Assembly: GCF_003634705.1 (NCBI RefSeq)
Contig: NZ_RBWU01000004.1
Coordinates: forward strand, 248,001 to 312,000
Direction: 5' to 3'
Source of the DNA: Actinomadura pelletieri DSM 43383
GTDB taxonomy: Bacteria > Actinomycetota > Actinomycetes > Streptosporangiales > Streptosporangiaceae
DNA: 64,000 nucleotides
Shown here: one piece after another, positions 8,498-16,413 of the stretch
How the letters are laid out: every line of letters starts with the position of its first letter
How positions within the stretch are numbered: position 1 is the first letter of the stretch
Translations under genes and position numbers: made by a program
The notes under the pieces: generated by a model
What the model was told of the DNA's origin: nothing
What the model saw: only the letters and a program-made list of their open reading frames with translations
The model's database searches: none

Positions 8498-9349
8498 CTA
8501 GGGCTTGCGGAGGACGCCGCCGTACTCGTTCATGGCGCGTCCGAGGCTCGACCCGTTCGCGTACGGCATCAGTTCGGCGGGGACGGGCGCGAGCGGCGGC
8601 TGGTCCGGGTCGGGACGCCAGTCGCCGACGTCGACCAGCCCCGGCTCGACGGGCTCCAGCCCCGCCGGGAGGAGCGCGTCGACCTCGGCGCGGTCGCGGG
8701 TCTGCCAGCGCAGGCCCGCGGCGGTCGAGCGGGCGTCCATGTCGGCGGCGCGCTCGCGGTCGGAACAGACGATCTGCGTGAACGCCAGGTGACTGCCGGG
8801 GACCGCGCGCTCGATGACGGTGCGCAGCACGCCGCGCGGGTCGTCGGCGTCGACCAGGTGATGGCCGACGGACAGGAACAGCACGGCGAGCGGCTCGTCG
8901 AAGTCGATGAGCCGCCGCACGTCCGGGTGTTCGAGGAGGGCCTCCTGGTCGCGCATGTCGGCGGTGATCACGACGGTGGAGCCGTCACCGGCCAGCAGCG
9001 CGCGGGCGTGCACGAGCACGATCGGGTCGATGTCGACGTAGACGACGCGCGCGTCGGGCGCGAACCGCCGCGCGACCTGGTGGACGTTGTCGTCGGCCGG
9101 CAGCCCGCATCCCATGTCGAGGAACTGCCGGATGCCGGCGTCCCGGGCCAGGTACCGGACGGCCCGGTACAGGAACAGCCGGTTCTGCCGGGCGACGTCG
9201 ATCATCTCGGGGAACGCCGGCAGGTTCTTCAGCATGAACCGCCGGTCGACCTCGAAGTTGTCCTTGCTGCCCAGAGCCCACCCGTAGATGCGGGCGGGCG
9301 TCGGCACGTCGTAGGGGATATCGACAGGGACGTCCTCGTTTGCGGCCAC
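8498..9349 (-). CDS. SAM-dependent methyltransferase, DUF574/Methyltransf_19 family
   Basis: A 283-residue protein with the signature of the actinobacterial DUF574 family. It starts with DIPYDVPTPARIYGWALGS and KDNFEVDR, has the SAM-binding turn FLDMGCGLPA near residue 97 and the acidic strand end VVYVDIDPIVLVHA near 125, and ends with NEYGGVLRKP. The start is GTG at 9349. Family members are common and multi-copy in Streptomyces and Actinomadura. Their methyl acceptors are mostly unknown, and nothing nearby reveals the substrate here. It lies 60 bases downstream of the TetR regulator on the same strand and may be transcribed with it. Confidence 0.85.
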   Translation of the reverse strand: MAANEDVPVDIPYDVPTPARIYGWALGSKDNFEVDRRFMLKNLPAFPEMIDVARQNRLFLYRAVRYLARDAGIRQFLDMGCGLPADDNVHQVARRFAPDARVVYVDIDPIVLVHARALLAGDGSTVVITADMRDQEALLEHPDVRRLIDFDEPLAVLFLSVGHHLVDADDPRGVLRTVIERAVPGSHLAFTQIVCSDRERAADMDARSTAAGLRWQTRDRAEVDALLPAGLEPVEPGLVDVGDWRPDPDQPPLAPVPAELMPYANGSSLGRAMNEYGGVLRKP

Positions 9350-9409
9350 AGCATCTCAGGCTAGCGCCTATGCCGCGTTCCACCGGCCGAAGCCGCAAGA
9401 AGAAAACGA

Positions 9410-10012
9410 TCATGGTTTGCCGACGAGCGCGGCGGTGGCGTCCAGGGCGGGGCCGGCCGACAGCGCCGGATCGAGGATCAGCTGGAGCATCAGACCGTCC
9501 AGCAACGCCATGACCAGCATGGCGGTGCCCTCGCGGCGTTCGGCGGGCCATTCCGGGCACAGCTCCGCCAGCCGTCCGGCGACCCGCCCGCGCACGGCGC
9601 GTGTCCAGTCCCGGCGCTCGGCGCCCATCCGCGGATCGCGCAGCGCCCGCACCAGCAACTCCGCCGCCAGCCTCAGCCGGCGCTCCCCGGCGACCATGTC
9701 CGGGACGAGATCGCGCAGCGCCCGTACGGCGGTCGGGGGGTCGGGCGCGGCGAGCAGCGCCTCCACCACCGGGTCGACGATCATCTCGCCGGCGCGCTGC
9801 GCCACCGCCACATGCAGCCCCGGCAGCCCGTTGAAGTAGTGGTGCAGCAGCCCCGGCCTGATGCGGGCCCGGTCGGCGACGGCCCGCGCCGTGATCGCCG
9901 ACCAGCCGCCCTCGGCGAGCAGATCGAGACCGATCCGCACCAACTGGTCGCGGCGCGCCCGTCCGCGAGGAGTCGACGCGCTGCGCACGCCGGACGGATC
10001 CTCGTCGGTCAT
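9410..10012 (-). CDS. TetR/AcrR-family transcriptional regulator
   Basis: A 200-residue protein with an N-terminal TetR helix-turn-helix, about residues 20-65 (LVRIGLDLLAEGGW, ITARAVADRARIRPGLLHHY). The C-terminal all-helical half would bind a ligand and dimerise. The GLLHHYFNGLPGL stretch is typical of the TetR DNA-recognition region. The ATG at 10012 lies just downstream of a promoter-like sequence that contains a perfect palindrome at 10034-10046, so autoregulation is likely. The neighbours are a DUF574 methyltransferase downstream and a STAS protein divergently upstream. The ligand is unknown. Confidence 0.85.
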   Translation of the reverse strand: MTDEDPSGVRSASTPRGRARRDQLVRIGLDLLAEGGWSAITARAVADRARIRPGLLHHYFNGLPGLHVAVAQRAGEMIVDPVVEALLAAPDPPTAVRALRDLVPDMVAGERRLRLAAELLVRALRDPRMGAERRDWTRAVRGRVAGRLAELCPEWPAERREGTAMLVMALLDGLMLQLILDPALSAGPALDATAALVGKP

Positions 10013-10018
10013 GTCGCC

Positions 10019-10046
10019 AAGCTATCCCAACGCTTGCACCGTGCAA
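10019..10046 (-). promoter_or_regulatory. promoter with TetR-type operator for the TetR gene
   Basis: Reading on the minus strand, TTGCAC (a -35-like hexamer) is followed after 16 bases by TAGCTT (a TAnnnT -10-like hexamer), only about seven bases before the ATG, so the transcript would be leaderless or nearly so. The -35 is half of the perfect palindrome TTGCAC-C-GTGCAA at 10034-10046, as expected for an autorepressor. The site could also affect the divergent STAS gene. Confidence 0.5.
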
Positions 10047-10148
10047 AGATCACCCACACGGAGTTCGTGCCGTGTGCGAGGATGATCCCCCCGAAAAAGA
10101 CGGAGCCTTCCCAGTGAACGGCGCGCTGGTCCCGCCCGGAGGCCTGAG

Positions 10149-10541
10149 GTGAGCGACGACGCGGCACCCCATGCGGCACCCGTCCCGCCCATGTCGATCG
10201 ACATGACGATCGAGCGCGGCTGCATCGTGGTCCGGCTCGGCGGACATCTCGTCGTCGGCAACGTCCCCCGCCTCAACCGCTGGCTGGACCGCATCGGCAG
10301 GCTGGAGGGCCGCGTGCTGGTCGCGATGGACCTGCACGGGGTCGTGGGCTGCGACTGCGCCGGCGTCGACGCGCTCGTCGACGGCGCGGGCCGCATCAGG
10401 AAGGCCGGCGGGCTCCTCATCGCCGCGCACTATCCCGACGCGTGCGAGGCGTTCGCCGGACGCGCCGCCGCCGAGGTCGTCCTGGAGACCCGCGCCACCG
10501 TCGACGAGGCCATCGCCGAGCTGCACGCCCGGCACTTCTAG
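10149..10541 (+). CDS. STAS-domain protein (anti-anti-sigma factor-like) with Cys at the phosphosite
   Basis: A 130-residue protein that is essentially one STAS domain: strands RGCIVVRLGGHLV and VLVAMDLHGVVGC, helix AGVDALVDGAGRIRKAGG. In SpoIIAA/RsbV-type antagonists the partner kinase phosphorylates a Ser in a D-S-x-G turn. Here the turn reads DCAG, so the acceptor Ser is Cys. The protein may therefore not be switched by phosphorylation, or it may sense thiol chemistry. The start is GTG at 10149 after a GGAGGCCTGAG-like stretch; an ATG further in would cut the first strand. No anti-sigma kinase gene is adjacent. Confidence 0.75.
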   Translation: MSDDAAPHAAPVPPMSIDMTIERGCIVVRLGGHLVVGNVPRLNRWLDRIGRLEGRVLVAMDLHGVVGCDCAGVDALVDGAGRIRKAGGLLIAAHYPDACEAFAGRAAAEVVLETRATVDEAIAELHARHF

Positions 10542-10558
10542 CGTGTCCGGCGTTCGCG

Positions 10559-10576
10559 ACCCGGCGCGGGCCGGGA
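10559..10576. terminator. short GC hairpin between convergent STAS and hsaF-like genes
   Basis: CCCGGC and GCCGGG with a four-base loop (10560-10575) in the 37-base gap between two convergent stop codons. The stem is short, so confidence is limited. Confidence 0.35.
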
Positions 10577-10578
10577 CG

Positions 10579-11607
10579 TCACGAGGCGCGGTCGCGTTCG
10601 GCGACGAGCTGCAACGCCACGTCGATGATCATGTCCTCCTGACCGCCGACATAGCCGGCCTCGCCGACCCGCTGCAGGATCTCGTGCGCCGGGACGTCGT
10701 AGCGTTCGGCGGCCCGCTCCGCGTGCAGCAGGAAGCTGGAGTACACGCCCGCGTACCCCTGCGTGATCGCGCCGCGGTCCGCGAACGGCAGCCGGTGCAG
10801 GAACGGCTTGACCACCTCGTCGGCGGCGGCCATCACGCCCTGCACGTCCACGCCGGTCGAGACCCCGAGCCGCTCGAACGTCGGCACGAGCACCTCGGTC
10901 GGCGAGTTGCCCGCGCCCGCCCCCAGCGCGCACAGCGCCCCGTCGATCTGCAGGGCGCCGTTCTGCTGCGCGAGGACGGAGTTGGCGACGCCGAGCGACA
11001 GGTTCTGGTGGCCGTGGAAACCGACCTGTGCCTCGTGCCCGATCTCCTTCACCAGCGCGCTGATCCGCTCCTGCGCCTCGCCGAGGACGAGCGCTCCGGC
11101 CGAGTCGACGACGTAGACGCACTGGGCGCCGCCGTCCACCATGATCCGCGCCTGGCGCGCCAGCTCGTCCGGGCCGACGCGGTGCGACAGCATCAGGAAC
11201 CCGACGGTCTCCATGCCGAGGTCGCGGGCGGCGGCGAAATGCTGGAGCGACACGTCCGCCTCGGTGCAGTGCGTCGCGATCCGCGCGACGGACGCGCCGG
11301 CGTCGTGCGCCAGCTTCAGGTCCTCGACCGTGCCGAGGCCCGGCAGCAGCAGCACGGCGATCCTCGCGCGGGTGGCCTCGTCCACGGCGGCGGCGACGAG
11401 CTTGACGTCGTCCTCCAGCGAGAACCCGTAGTTGAACGACGAGCCGCCGAGCCCGTCGCCGTGGGTGACCTCGATGACCTCCACCCCGGCGGAGTCCAGC
11501 GCGTGCACGACCCCGCGGACCTGCTCCTCGGTGAAGCGGTGCGCCATCGCGTGGCTGCCGTCCCGCAGCGTGGAGTCGGTGATCCTGATCTTCTGGTTCT
11601 CGCTCAT
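10579..11607 (-). CDS. hsaF: 4-hydroxy-2-oxovalerate aldolase (HsaF/DmpG type)
   Basis: A 342-residue class II pyruvate aldolase. The metal and catalytic region shows as DSTLRDGSHAM near the N-terminus and GFHGHQNLSLG near residue 200, whose HxH coordinates the divalent metal. The C-terminal part (EEQ-containing channel region in relatives) ends QLVAERDR. The enzyme splits 4-hydroxy-2-oxoacids into pyruvate and an aldehyde, which is passed by a tunnel to the acylating dehydrogenase encoded just upstream. Its ATG overlaps the stop of that gene (ATGA), so the two are made together. This is the last gene of a three-gene minus-strand operon. Confidence 0.9.
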   Translation of the reverse strand: MSENQKIRITDSTLRDGSHAMAHRFTEEQVRGVVHALDSAGVEVIEVTHGDGLGGSSFNYGFSLEDDVKLVAAAVDEATRARIAVLLLPGLGTVEDLKLAHDAGASVARIATHCTEADVSLQHFAAARDLGMETVGFLMLSHRVGPDELARQARIMVDGGAQCVYVVDSAGALVLGEAQERISALVKEIGHEAQVGFHGHQNLSLGVANSVLAQQNGALQIDGALCALGAGAGNSPTEVLVPTFERLGVSTGVDVQGVMAAADEVVKPFLHRLPFADRGAITQGYAGVYSSFLLHAERAAERYDVPAHEILQRVGEAGYVGGQEDMIIDVALQLVAERDRAS

Positions 11608-12500
11608 GAGGTGACCTTCCTGCGCGCGAGCTGCTCACCGACGCGGGCGGCGGCCGCGGTCATGATGTCGAGGTTCCCCGCCCACGGCGGCAGATGGTCG
11701 CCGTTGCCGCGGACCTCCAGGAACACGGCGACGCGCGCCATCCCGTTCCAGATGTCGCGGGGCCCGTCGAACTGCGGCTCGGCCCGCAGCGTGTAACCGG
11801 GCACGTAGTTCTGGACCTCGGCGACCATCTTCTCGACCGACTCGGTGATCGCCGTCGCGTCGGAGTCCGCGGGGATCGCGCAGAACACCGTGTCCCGCAT
11901 GATCATCGGCGGGGTGACCGGGTTCAGGATGATGATCGCCTTGCCGCGTTCCGCGCCGCCGACCCGCTCGATGGCACGGGCCGTGGTCTGCGTGAACTCG
12001 TCGATGTTGGCGCGGGTGCCGGGCCCGGCGGACCGGGACGCGATCGACGCGACGATCTCCGCGTACGGCACCGGGACGATCGACGACACCGCGTGCACGA
12101 TCGGGATCGTCGCCTGCCCGCCACACGTGATCATGTTGAGGTTGGGGGCGTCCGACAGCGTGTCCAGGTTCACCGGCGGGCACACCAGCGGCCCCGTCGC
12201 GGCGGGCGTCAGGTCGATCGCGGTGATCCCGGCCTCGGCGTAGCGCGGCGCGTTCGCCAGATGCGCCTTCGCGGACGTCGCCTCGAACACCAGGTCGGGG
12301 AGCGTCGGCTGGGACAGCAGCCAGTCCACGCCCTCCGCCGACGCCCGGACGCCGAGTTCGCGCGCCCGTTCCAGGCCGTCGGACTCCGGAACGACCCCGA
12401 CCATCGAATGGACGTCGATCAGGTCGCTGCGCATCAGCTTCACCAGCAGGTCGGTACCGATGTTGCCCGGCCCGACGATCGCGGCGGTCAGCCTGCTCAT
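11604..12500 (-). CDS. hsaG: acetaldehyde/propanal dehydrogenase (acylating) (HsaG/DmpF type)
   Basis: A 298-residue NAD-dependent acylating aldehyde dehydrogenase. It starts MSRLTAAIVGPGNIG with the dinucleotide-binding turn and has the catalytic Cys in MITCGGQATIP near residue 130. The length and the RANIDEFTQTTARA stretch match the DmpF family. It oxidises the aldehyde from the aldolase to an acyl-CoA (acetyl- or propionyl-CoA). Its ATG overlaps the stop of the hydratase gene and its own stop overlaps the aldolase ATG, so all three genes are coupled. The order hydratase-dehydrogenase-aldolase is that of hsaEGF in cholesterol-degrading actinobacteria. Confidence 0.9.
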   Translation of the reverse strand: MSRLTAAIVGPGNIGTDLLVKLMRSDLIDVHSMVGVVPESDGLERARELGVRASAEGVDWLLSQPTLPDLVFEATSAKAHLANAPRYAEAGITAIDLTPAATGPLVCPPVNLDTLSDAPNLNMITCGGQATIPIVHAVSSIVPVPYAEIVASIASRSAGPGTRANIDEFTQTTARAIERVGGAERGKAIIILNPVTPPMIMRDTVFCAIPADSDATAITESVEKMVAEVQNYVPGYTLRAEPQFDGPRDIWNGMARVAVFLEVRGNGDHLPPWAGNLDIMTAAAARVGEQLARRKVTS

Positions 12501-13294
12501 GCCCGTTCCTCCTTTCCGAATCTCGCGGTGACGGTGCCGATCCCGCCGAACGTCGCGGTCAGCGTCTCCCCGGGTGTGACGGGGACGGCCGCGGTGACCG
12601 AGCCGGGCAGCACCACATGCCCCGCCTCCAGCGTCACGCCGCGCTCGCCGAGGACGTTCGCCAGCCAGACCAGGGCGTTGATCGGCGACCCGAGCACGGC
12701 CCCGCCCGCGCCGGTGTCGACCAGGTCGCCGTCGCGGTGCAGCAGGCAGCCCATCAGCGACAGGTCGAGCCCGTCCAGCCGGACCGGCCGGGTGCCGAGC
12801 ACGACCCCGCCGCTGGAGGCGTTGTCCGCGATCGTGTCCGGCAGGGTGATCTTCCAGTCGGCGATGCGGGAGTCGATGACCTCCAGCGCCGGCAGCACGT
12901 ACTCGACGGCGGCGACCGCGTCGGCGGCGGTCGCGCCCGGCCCGGCCAGCGGACGGCCCAGCACGAACGCGATCTCCGGTTCGATCCGCGGCTGCAGGAA
13001 CCGGCCGGTGTCGATCGGGGCGCTGTCCTGGAAGAACATCGAGTCCAGCAGGACGCCGAAGTCCGGCTGGTCCACGCCCAACTGGCGCTGCATCGCGGCC
13101 GACGTCAGCCCCACCTTGTGGCCTTTGATCCGCGCGCCCGCGGCGGTCCACGACTCGACCTGCGCGAGCTGGACCGCGTACGCGTCGGCCACCGACATGT
13201 CCGGATGGTCGGTCGTCGGCGGCGGGATGGGCGTGCGGGTCGCGTACGCGCCGAGCAGCGCGTCCGCGGCCTTCTCCACGGAACCCGGATCCAT
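12497..13294 (-). CDS. hsaE: 2-hydroxypenta-2,4-dienoate hydratase (HsaE/MhpD type)
   Basis: A 265-residue member of the fumarylacetoacetate-hydrolase fold family. Typical stretches are GHKVGLTSAAMQRQLGVDQP near residue 65, RIEPEIAFVLGRPL near 105, and the C-terminal LEAGHVVLPGSVTAAVPV. The enzyme adds water to 2-hydroxy-dienoates to give 4-hydroxy-2-oxoacids, the step before the aldolase. The ATG at 13294 has a GAGAGGA ribosome site; an in-frame ATG at 13318 is less well placed. It is the first gene of the operon and is divergent from an IclR regulator. The ring-cleaving steps are not in the window, so whether the substrate comes from steroids or from catechols cannot be told. Confidence 0.88.
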   Translation of the reverse strand: MDPGSVEKAADALLGAYATRTPIPPPTTDHPDMSVADAYAVQLAQVESWTAAGARIKGHKVGLTSAAMQRQLGVDQPDFGVLLDSMFFQDSAPIDTGRFLQPRIEPEIAFVLGRPLAGPGATAADAVAAVEYVLPALEVIDSRIADWKITLPDTIADNASSGGVVLGTRPVRLDGLDLSLMGCLLHRDGDLVDTGAGGAVLGSPINALVWLANVLGERGVTLEAGHVVLPGSVTAAVPVTPGETLTATFGGIGTVTARFGKEERA

Positions 13295-13333
13295 GGGGCG
13301 TCCTCTCGTAGGTGGCACCGATGAGCCTCGCCG

Positions 13334-13377
13334 GTCCGGGTGGACGCGGGCAACGCGGGCGTCCCGCGAGGTGGGAC
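13334..13377. promoter_or_regulatory. candidate IclR operators between hsaE and the regulator
   Basis: The 92-base divergent intergenic region holds two short inverted repeats: GTCC-N4-GGAC at 13334-13345 and GTCCC-N7-GGGAC at 13361-13377. IclR-type activators and repressors of aromatic operons bind such regions between themselves and the operon. The match is structural only; GC-rich DNA yields such repeats by chance. Confidence 0.25.
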
Positions 13378-13386
13378 ACTGCCCTC

Positions 13387-14118
13387 ATGACGACGTTCCT
13401 TGACCGGGTCGTCGCCGTACTGACCGCGTTCCGCGCGGACGACGACGGCCTCGGCGCCGCCGAGCTCGCCCGCCGCAGCGGCCTGCCGAAGTCGACCGCG
13501 CACCGGATCGCGCTCGACCTGGTGGACGCCGGGCTGCTGGAGAGGCGGGGCGAGCGGGTGCGGCTCGGCCTGAAACTGTTCGAGATCGGGCAGCGGGTGC
13601 CGCGCCAGCGGGTGCTGCGCGACGCCGCCGTCCCGTACATGTCCGACCTGCGGGAGGCGACCCGGCAGACCGTGCATCTGGCGGTGCTGGAGGGCCGCGA
13701 GGTGGTCTACGTGGAGATCCTCGGATCGTCGGGCGGGCCGCGGCTGCCGTCGCAGGTCGGCGGGCGGCTGCCCGCGCACGTGACCGGGGTCGGCAAGGCG
13801 ATCCTGGCGTACTCGCCGCCGGAGGTGGTGAAGTCCGTCCTCCAGGCCGACCTCGTCAAGACCAGCGAGCGGAGCGTCACCGCGCCGGGGCTGCTGGCGA
13901 AGGAGCTGGAGCGGATCCGGCACGAGGGCGTCGCCTACGACCGGGAGGAGTCGGGGCGGGGCATCGTCTGCGCGGCCAGCCCCGTCCTCGGCCCGGACGG
14001 TCTGGCGCTCGGCGCGCTGTCGGTGTCGGGCTGGTCCACGAAACTGCGGCCGTCCGTGGTCGCGCCCGCGGTGCACACCGCCGCGCTCACCCTGTCCCGC
14101 ACGCTGGGCGTCGAGTAG
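13387..14118 (+). CDS. IclR-family transcriptional regulator
   Basis: A 243-residue regulator with an N-terminal winged helix, residues about 5-60 (LGAAELARRSGLPKSTAHRI). The C-terminal IclR ligand-binding domain (TVHLAVLEGREVVYVEIL, HVTGVGKAILA, GRGIVCAASPV) is complete. The start is ATG at 13387; a longer reading upstream would run into the hsaE promoter and lacks family similarity. It is divergent from the hsaEGF-like operon, the classical position for its own regulator. IclR proteins bind aromatic acids or small metabolites; the effector here is unknown. Confidence 0.85.
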   Translation: MTTFLDRVVAVLTAFRADDDGLGAAELARRSGLPKSTAHRIALDLVDAGLLERRGERVRLGLKLFEIGQRVPRQRVLRDAAVPYMSDLREATRQTVHLAVLEGREVVYVEILGSSGGPRLPSQVGGRLPAHVTGVGKAILAYSPPEVVKSVLQADLVKTSERSVTAPGLLAKELERIRHEGVAYDREESGRGIVCAASPVLGPDGLALGALSVSGWSTKLRPSVVAPAVHTAALTLSRTLGVE

Positions 14119-14158
14119 GTCGTCGAGTAGGTCCGGGCGTCGGGCGGCGAACGGACGC

Positions 14159-14192
14159 GCGGGGCGGATGCCGTTCCCGGCATCCGCCCCGC
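14159..14192. terminator. strong bidirectional terminator hairpin
   Basis: A perfect 14-bp stem (GCGGGGCGGATGCC at 14159-14172, complement at 14179-14192) with a six-base GTTCCC loop. It lies between the convergent IclR and chitinase genes, 41 bases after one stop and 38 before the other. Confidence 0.8.
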
Positions 14193-14229
14193 TTACGTGC
14201 TGGACCTACTACGTGCCGGACCTAGCGGC

Positions 14230-16374
14230 TCAACGTGAGCCGGTCTTCGGGTAGTCGTGCTTCAGCGCGTAGGTCTTGCCTCCGAAGGTGAGGGTGAAGT
14301 TGGACGGTGTCGCGATGGGGAGCTGGTAGCTCAGCGCGACGGTGGCGGAGCTTCCGTTGGCGATGCTCGACCAGCTCGGCACCGTGAGGGTGGCCTTGTG
14401 GAAGTCGCCCTTCAGACCGCCGGTGTTGTTGCCGGTGTGTCCTGCCTGGACCTGGAGGGTCCAGCCGGTCTGCTGGGTCATGGTGGAGGGCGCGGAGGTG
14501 CCGTAGTCGAACTTGAAGACGGCGCCGCCCGGGATGGTCTGCCCGGAGTTGTTGGTGATCTTCATCTTCGGCGTGATCGGGTAGTTGCGATCGCCGACCG
14601 GGAAGTCGACCAGTTCCACCTTGACGTCGAGGACGTCGCCGGGCACCGCCTTGTCGGACTTGAGGTTCCCGTAGGGGCCCGCGTTCTTGAGCTTGTCGTG
14701 GATCGTGTTGATCAGGGTCTTGCCCATGAAGTACTCGCCCTTGCCGTCGTTGCGGGACGGGTCCCAGGCGTAGTCGCCGGCGAGCTCCCAGATCATGATT
14801 CCGCCGATGCCCTTGTCGGCCACCCACTGTGCCTTGGCGGCGAGCGACTCCTCGTCCTCGGTGGACAGGAACACGCCCTCCTGGCTGTTCCACAGCCACG
14901 GCGCCTTCATGGTGCTGCTGTAGTTGCGGGTGTAGGTGCCGACGAGCCGGTCGTCGGGGTCATTGGCCGGGTCGAGGCCGTAGGCGCCGATGTAGCTGCC
15001 GGAGATTCCCTTTTCGAGGTTCTTGGCGTGCCACATCGGGTTGCTGCCCGAGGCCATTTCCTTGCCGTTCTCATCAAGGTCGTGCCAGAGGTTGTCGATG
15101 CCGATGCCTCCGTCGCCGCACGGCGTCGTGGAGCCCACGTCACCCGCGGTGCCCTTGGGGCACTTCTTCTGGTCGGGGAGCGCGGACTTGCCCCACAACC
15201 CGTTCGTGCCGCCCTTCACCTTCTGCCAGCCACGGGTGTAGAAGGGCACACCGATGTTGATCCGGCCCGCCTGCATCGCGCCGCGGAAGTAGTGGTAGGC
15301 CCAGTCGGTGTTCAGGTACCCGATGCCGTAGGTGCTGTAGACGCTGCCTTCCTGGAGTTCGTTGTCCTTGCCGTCGTCGAACAGGGCGGCGTTCGGACCG
15401 ACGAAGTGGTTCCAGGTTCCGTGCAGGTCGTAGGTCATCATGTTGGCGTAGTCCAGGTACGGGACGACCTGGTAGCTGTCGTGCCCGCGCAGGATCCAGC
15501 CGGAGGCCGACACGGCCGCGGTCAGCATGTAGTACTTGCCGTCGGCGGCGCTCGCCGCGTCGAGCTTCTCGCGCAGCGTCTTCATCAGCGCCACGTACCC
15601 GGCCATCAGCTTGGCGCGGCGCGGGTTGGAGAAGGTGAAGTCGTCGGGGTGCCCGGCGTACTGCATCGAGGTGGCGTACTCGTAGTCGATGTCGGCGCCG
15701 TTGAAACCGTACTTGCGCAGGAACTCGACGACGGAGTCGGCGAAGGTGTTGATGCTCGCCTGGCTGTCGGTCATCTTGTAGAAACCGCCGGAGGCGATGC
15801 GCTTACCGGTGTCGTCGATGTAGCCGCCGGACTCCGCCCAGCCGCCGATGGAGATCAGCGTCTTGACGTTCGGGTGCTGCTTCTTGAACTTGTTGAGCAG
15901 GTTGAAGTGCCCCTTGTACGGGAACGCGGGGTCCATTTCCGCGCCCTTCACGTCCGGCCATTCCATTCCCGTCGCCGGGTTGGTGGGCAGATCGCCGCCG
16001 ACCGAGACCTTGTTCTGCTCGTTGACGTGCGCGAAGGCGTAGTTGATGTGGGTGACCTTGTCCCACGGGATGTCGTTGGCGAGGTAGCGCGGGGTGTTGT
16101 TCGCCCCGGTCCGCCAGCTGGTGAAGTATCCGATGGCGCGACGCGGATGGTCGGCGCCCATCTTCTCTCGACCGGCCTCGTCGTAGATCTCGCAGTACGG
16201 CGGTGTGACGCCGGGCGTCTGGTACAGCCCGTCGGGGCGACAGTCCGCGTTGGCCGAGGCGGAACTCGGAGTCGAACTGGCGGAGGGCGGTACGGCGACG
16301 GCGAGGCCGAGCATCAGCAGAAGCGCGGCACATCCGGTGAGGATCGCCCGGAGTGGGGAGCGGCTTGCGGCCAC
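14230..16374 (-). CDS. secreted GH18 chitinase with C-terminal carbohydrate-binding-like domain
   Basis: A 714-residue secreted enzyme. A signal peptide (hydrophobic residues about 8-30) is followed by a short Ser-rich stretch and a GH18 barrel from about 75 to 570. The GH18 motifs are visible: LISIGGWAESGG (the SxGG strand) and NGADIDYEYA, where the catalytic acid Glu and the two inner Asp of DxxDxDxE are kept but the first Asp is Asn. MTYDLHG and IMIWELAGD mark the later barrel strands. Residues about 585-710 form a beta-rich domain (KMKITNNSGQTIPGG, FTLTFGGKTYAL) that probably binds chitin. The start is GTG at 16374 with an AGGA site. An AT-rich, palindromic operator-like site lies just upstream. 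Expected role: hydrolysis of chitin outside the cell. Confidence 0.92.
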   Translation of the reverse strand: MAASRSPLRAILTGCAALLLMLGLAVAVPPSASSTPSSASANADCRPDGLYQTPGVTPPYCEIYDEAGREKMGADHPRRAIGYFTSWRTGANNTPRYLANDIPWDKVTHINYAFAHVNEQNKVSVGGDLPTNPATGMEWPDVKGAEMDPAFPYKGHFNLLNKFKKQHPNVKTLISIGGWAESGGYIDDTGKRIASGGFYKMTDSQASINTFADSVVEFLRKYGFNGADIDYEYATSMQYAGHPDDFTFSNPRRAKLMAGYVALMKTLREKLDAASAADGKYYMLTAAVSASGWILRGHDSYQVVPYLDYANMMTYDLHGTWNHFVGPNAALFDDGKDNELQEGSVYSTYGIGYLNTDWAYHYFRGAMQAGRINIGVPFYTRGWQKVKGGTNGLWGKSALPDQKKCPKGTAGDVGSTTPCGDGGIGIDNLWHDLDENGKEMASGSNPMWHAKNLEKGISGSYIGAYGLDPANDPDDRLVGTYTRNYSSTMKAPWLWNSQEGVFLSTEDEESLAAKAQWVADKGIGGIMIWELAGDYAWDPSRNDGKGEYFMGKTLINTIHDKLKNAGPYGNLKSDKAVPGDVLDVKVELVDFPVGDRNYPITPKMKITNNSGQTIPGGAVFKFDYGTSAPSTMTQQTGWTLQVQAGHTGNNTGGLKGDFHKATLTVPSWSSIANGSSATVALSYQLPIATPSNFTLTFGGKTYALKHDYPKTGSR

Positions 16375-16396
16375 GGCAATCCTGTCCCTTCAATTA

Positions 16397-16413
16397 TTAG
16401 GAAACTATACTAA
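16397..16413 (-). promoter_or_regulatory. candidate ROK/CsnR-type operator upstream of the chitinase
   Basis: On the minus strand the sequence is TTAGTATAGTTTCCTAA. From memory, a palindrome close to TTAGGAAAGTTTCCTAA is the binding site of CsnR-type ROK repressors upstream of chitosanase/chitinase-related genes in Streptomyces. The right half here is exact and the left differs at two bases. The site is 23 bases upstream of the GTG start, in a patch (16391-16420) that is strikingly AT-rich for this genome, so it may overlap the promoter. Confidence 0.5.
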
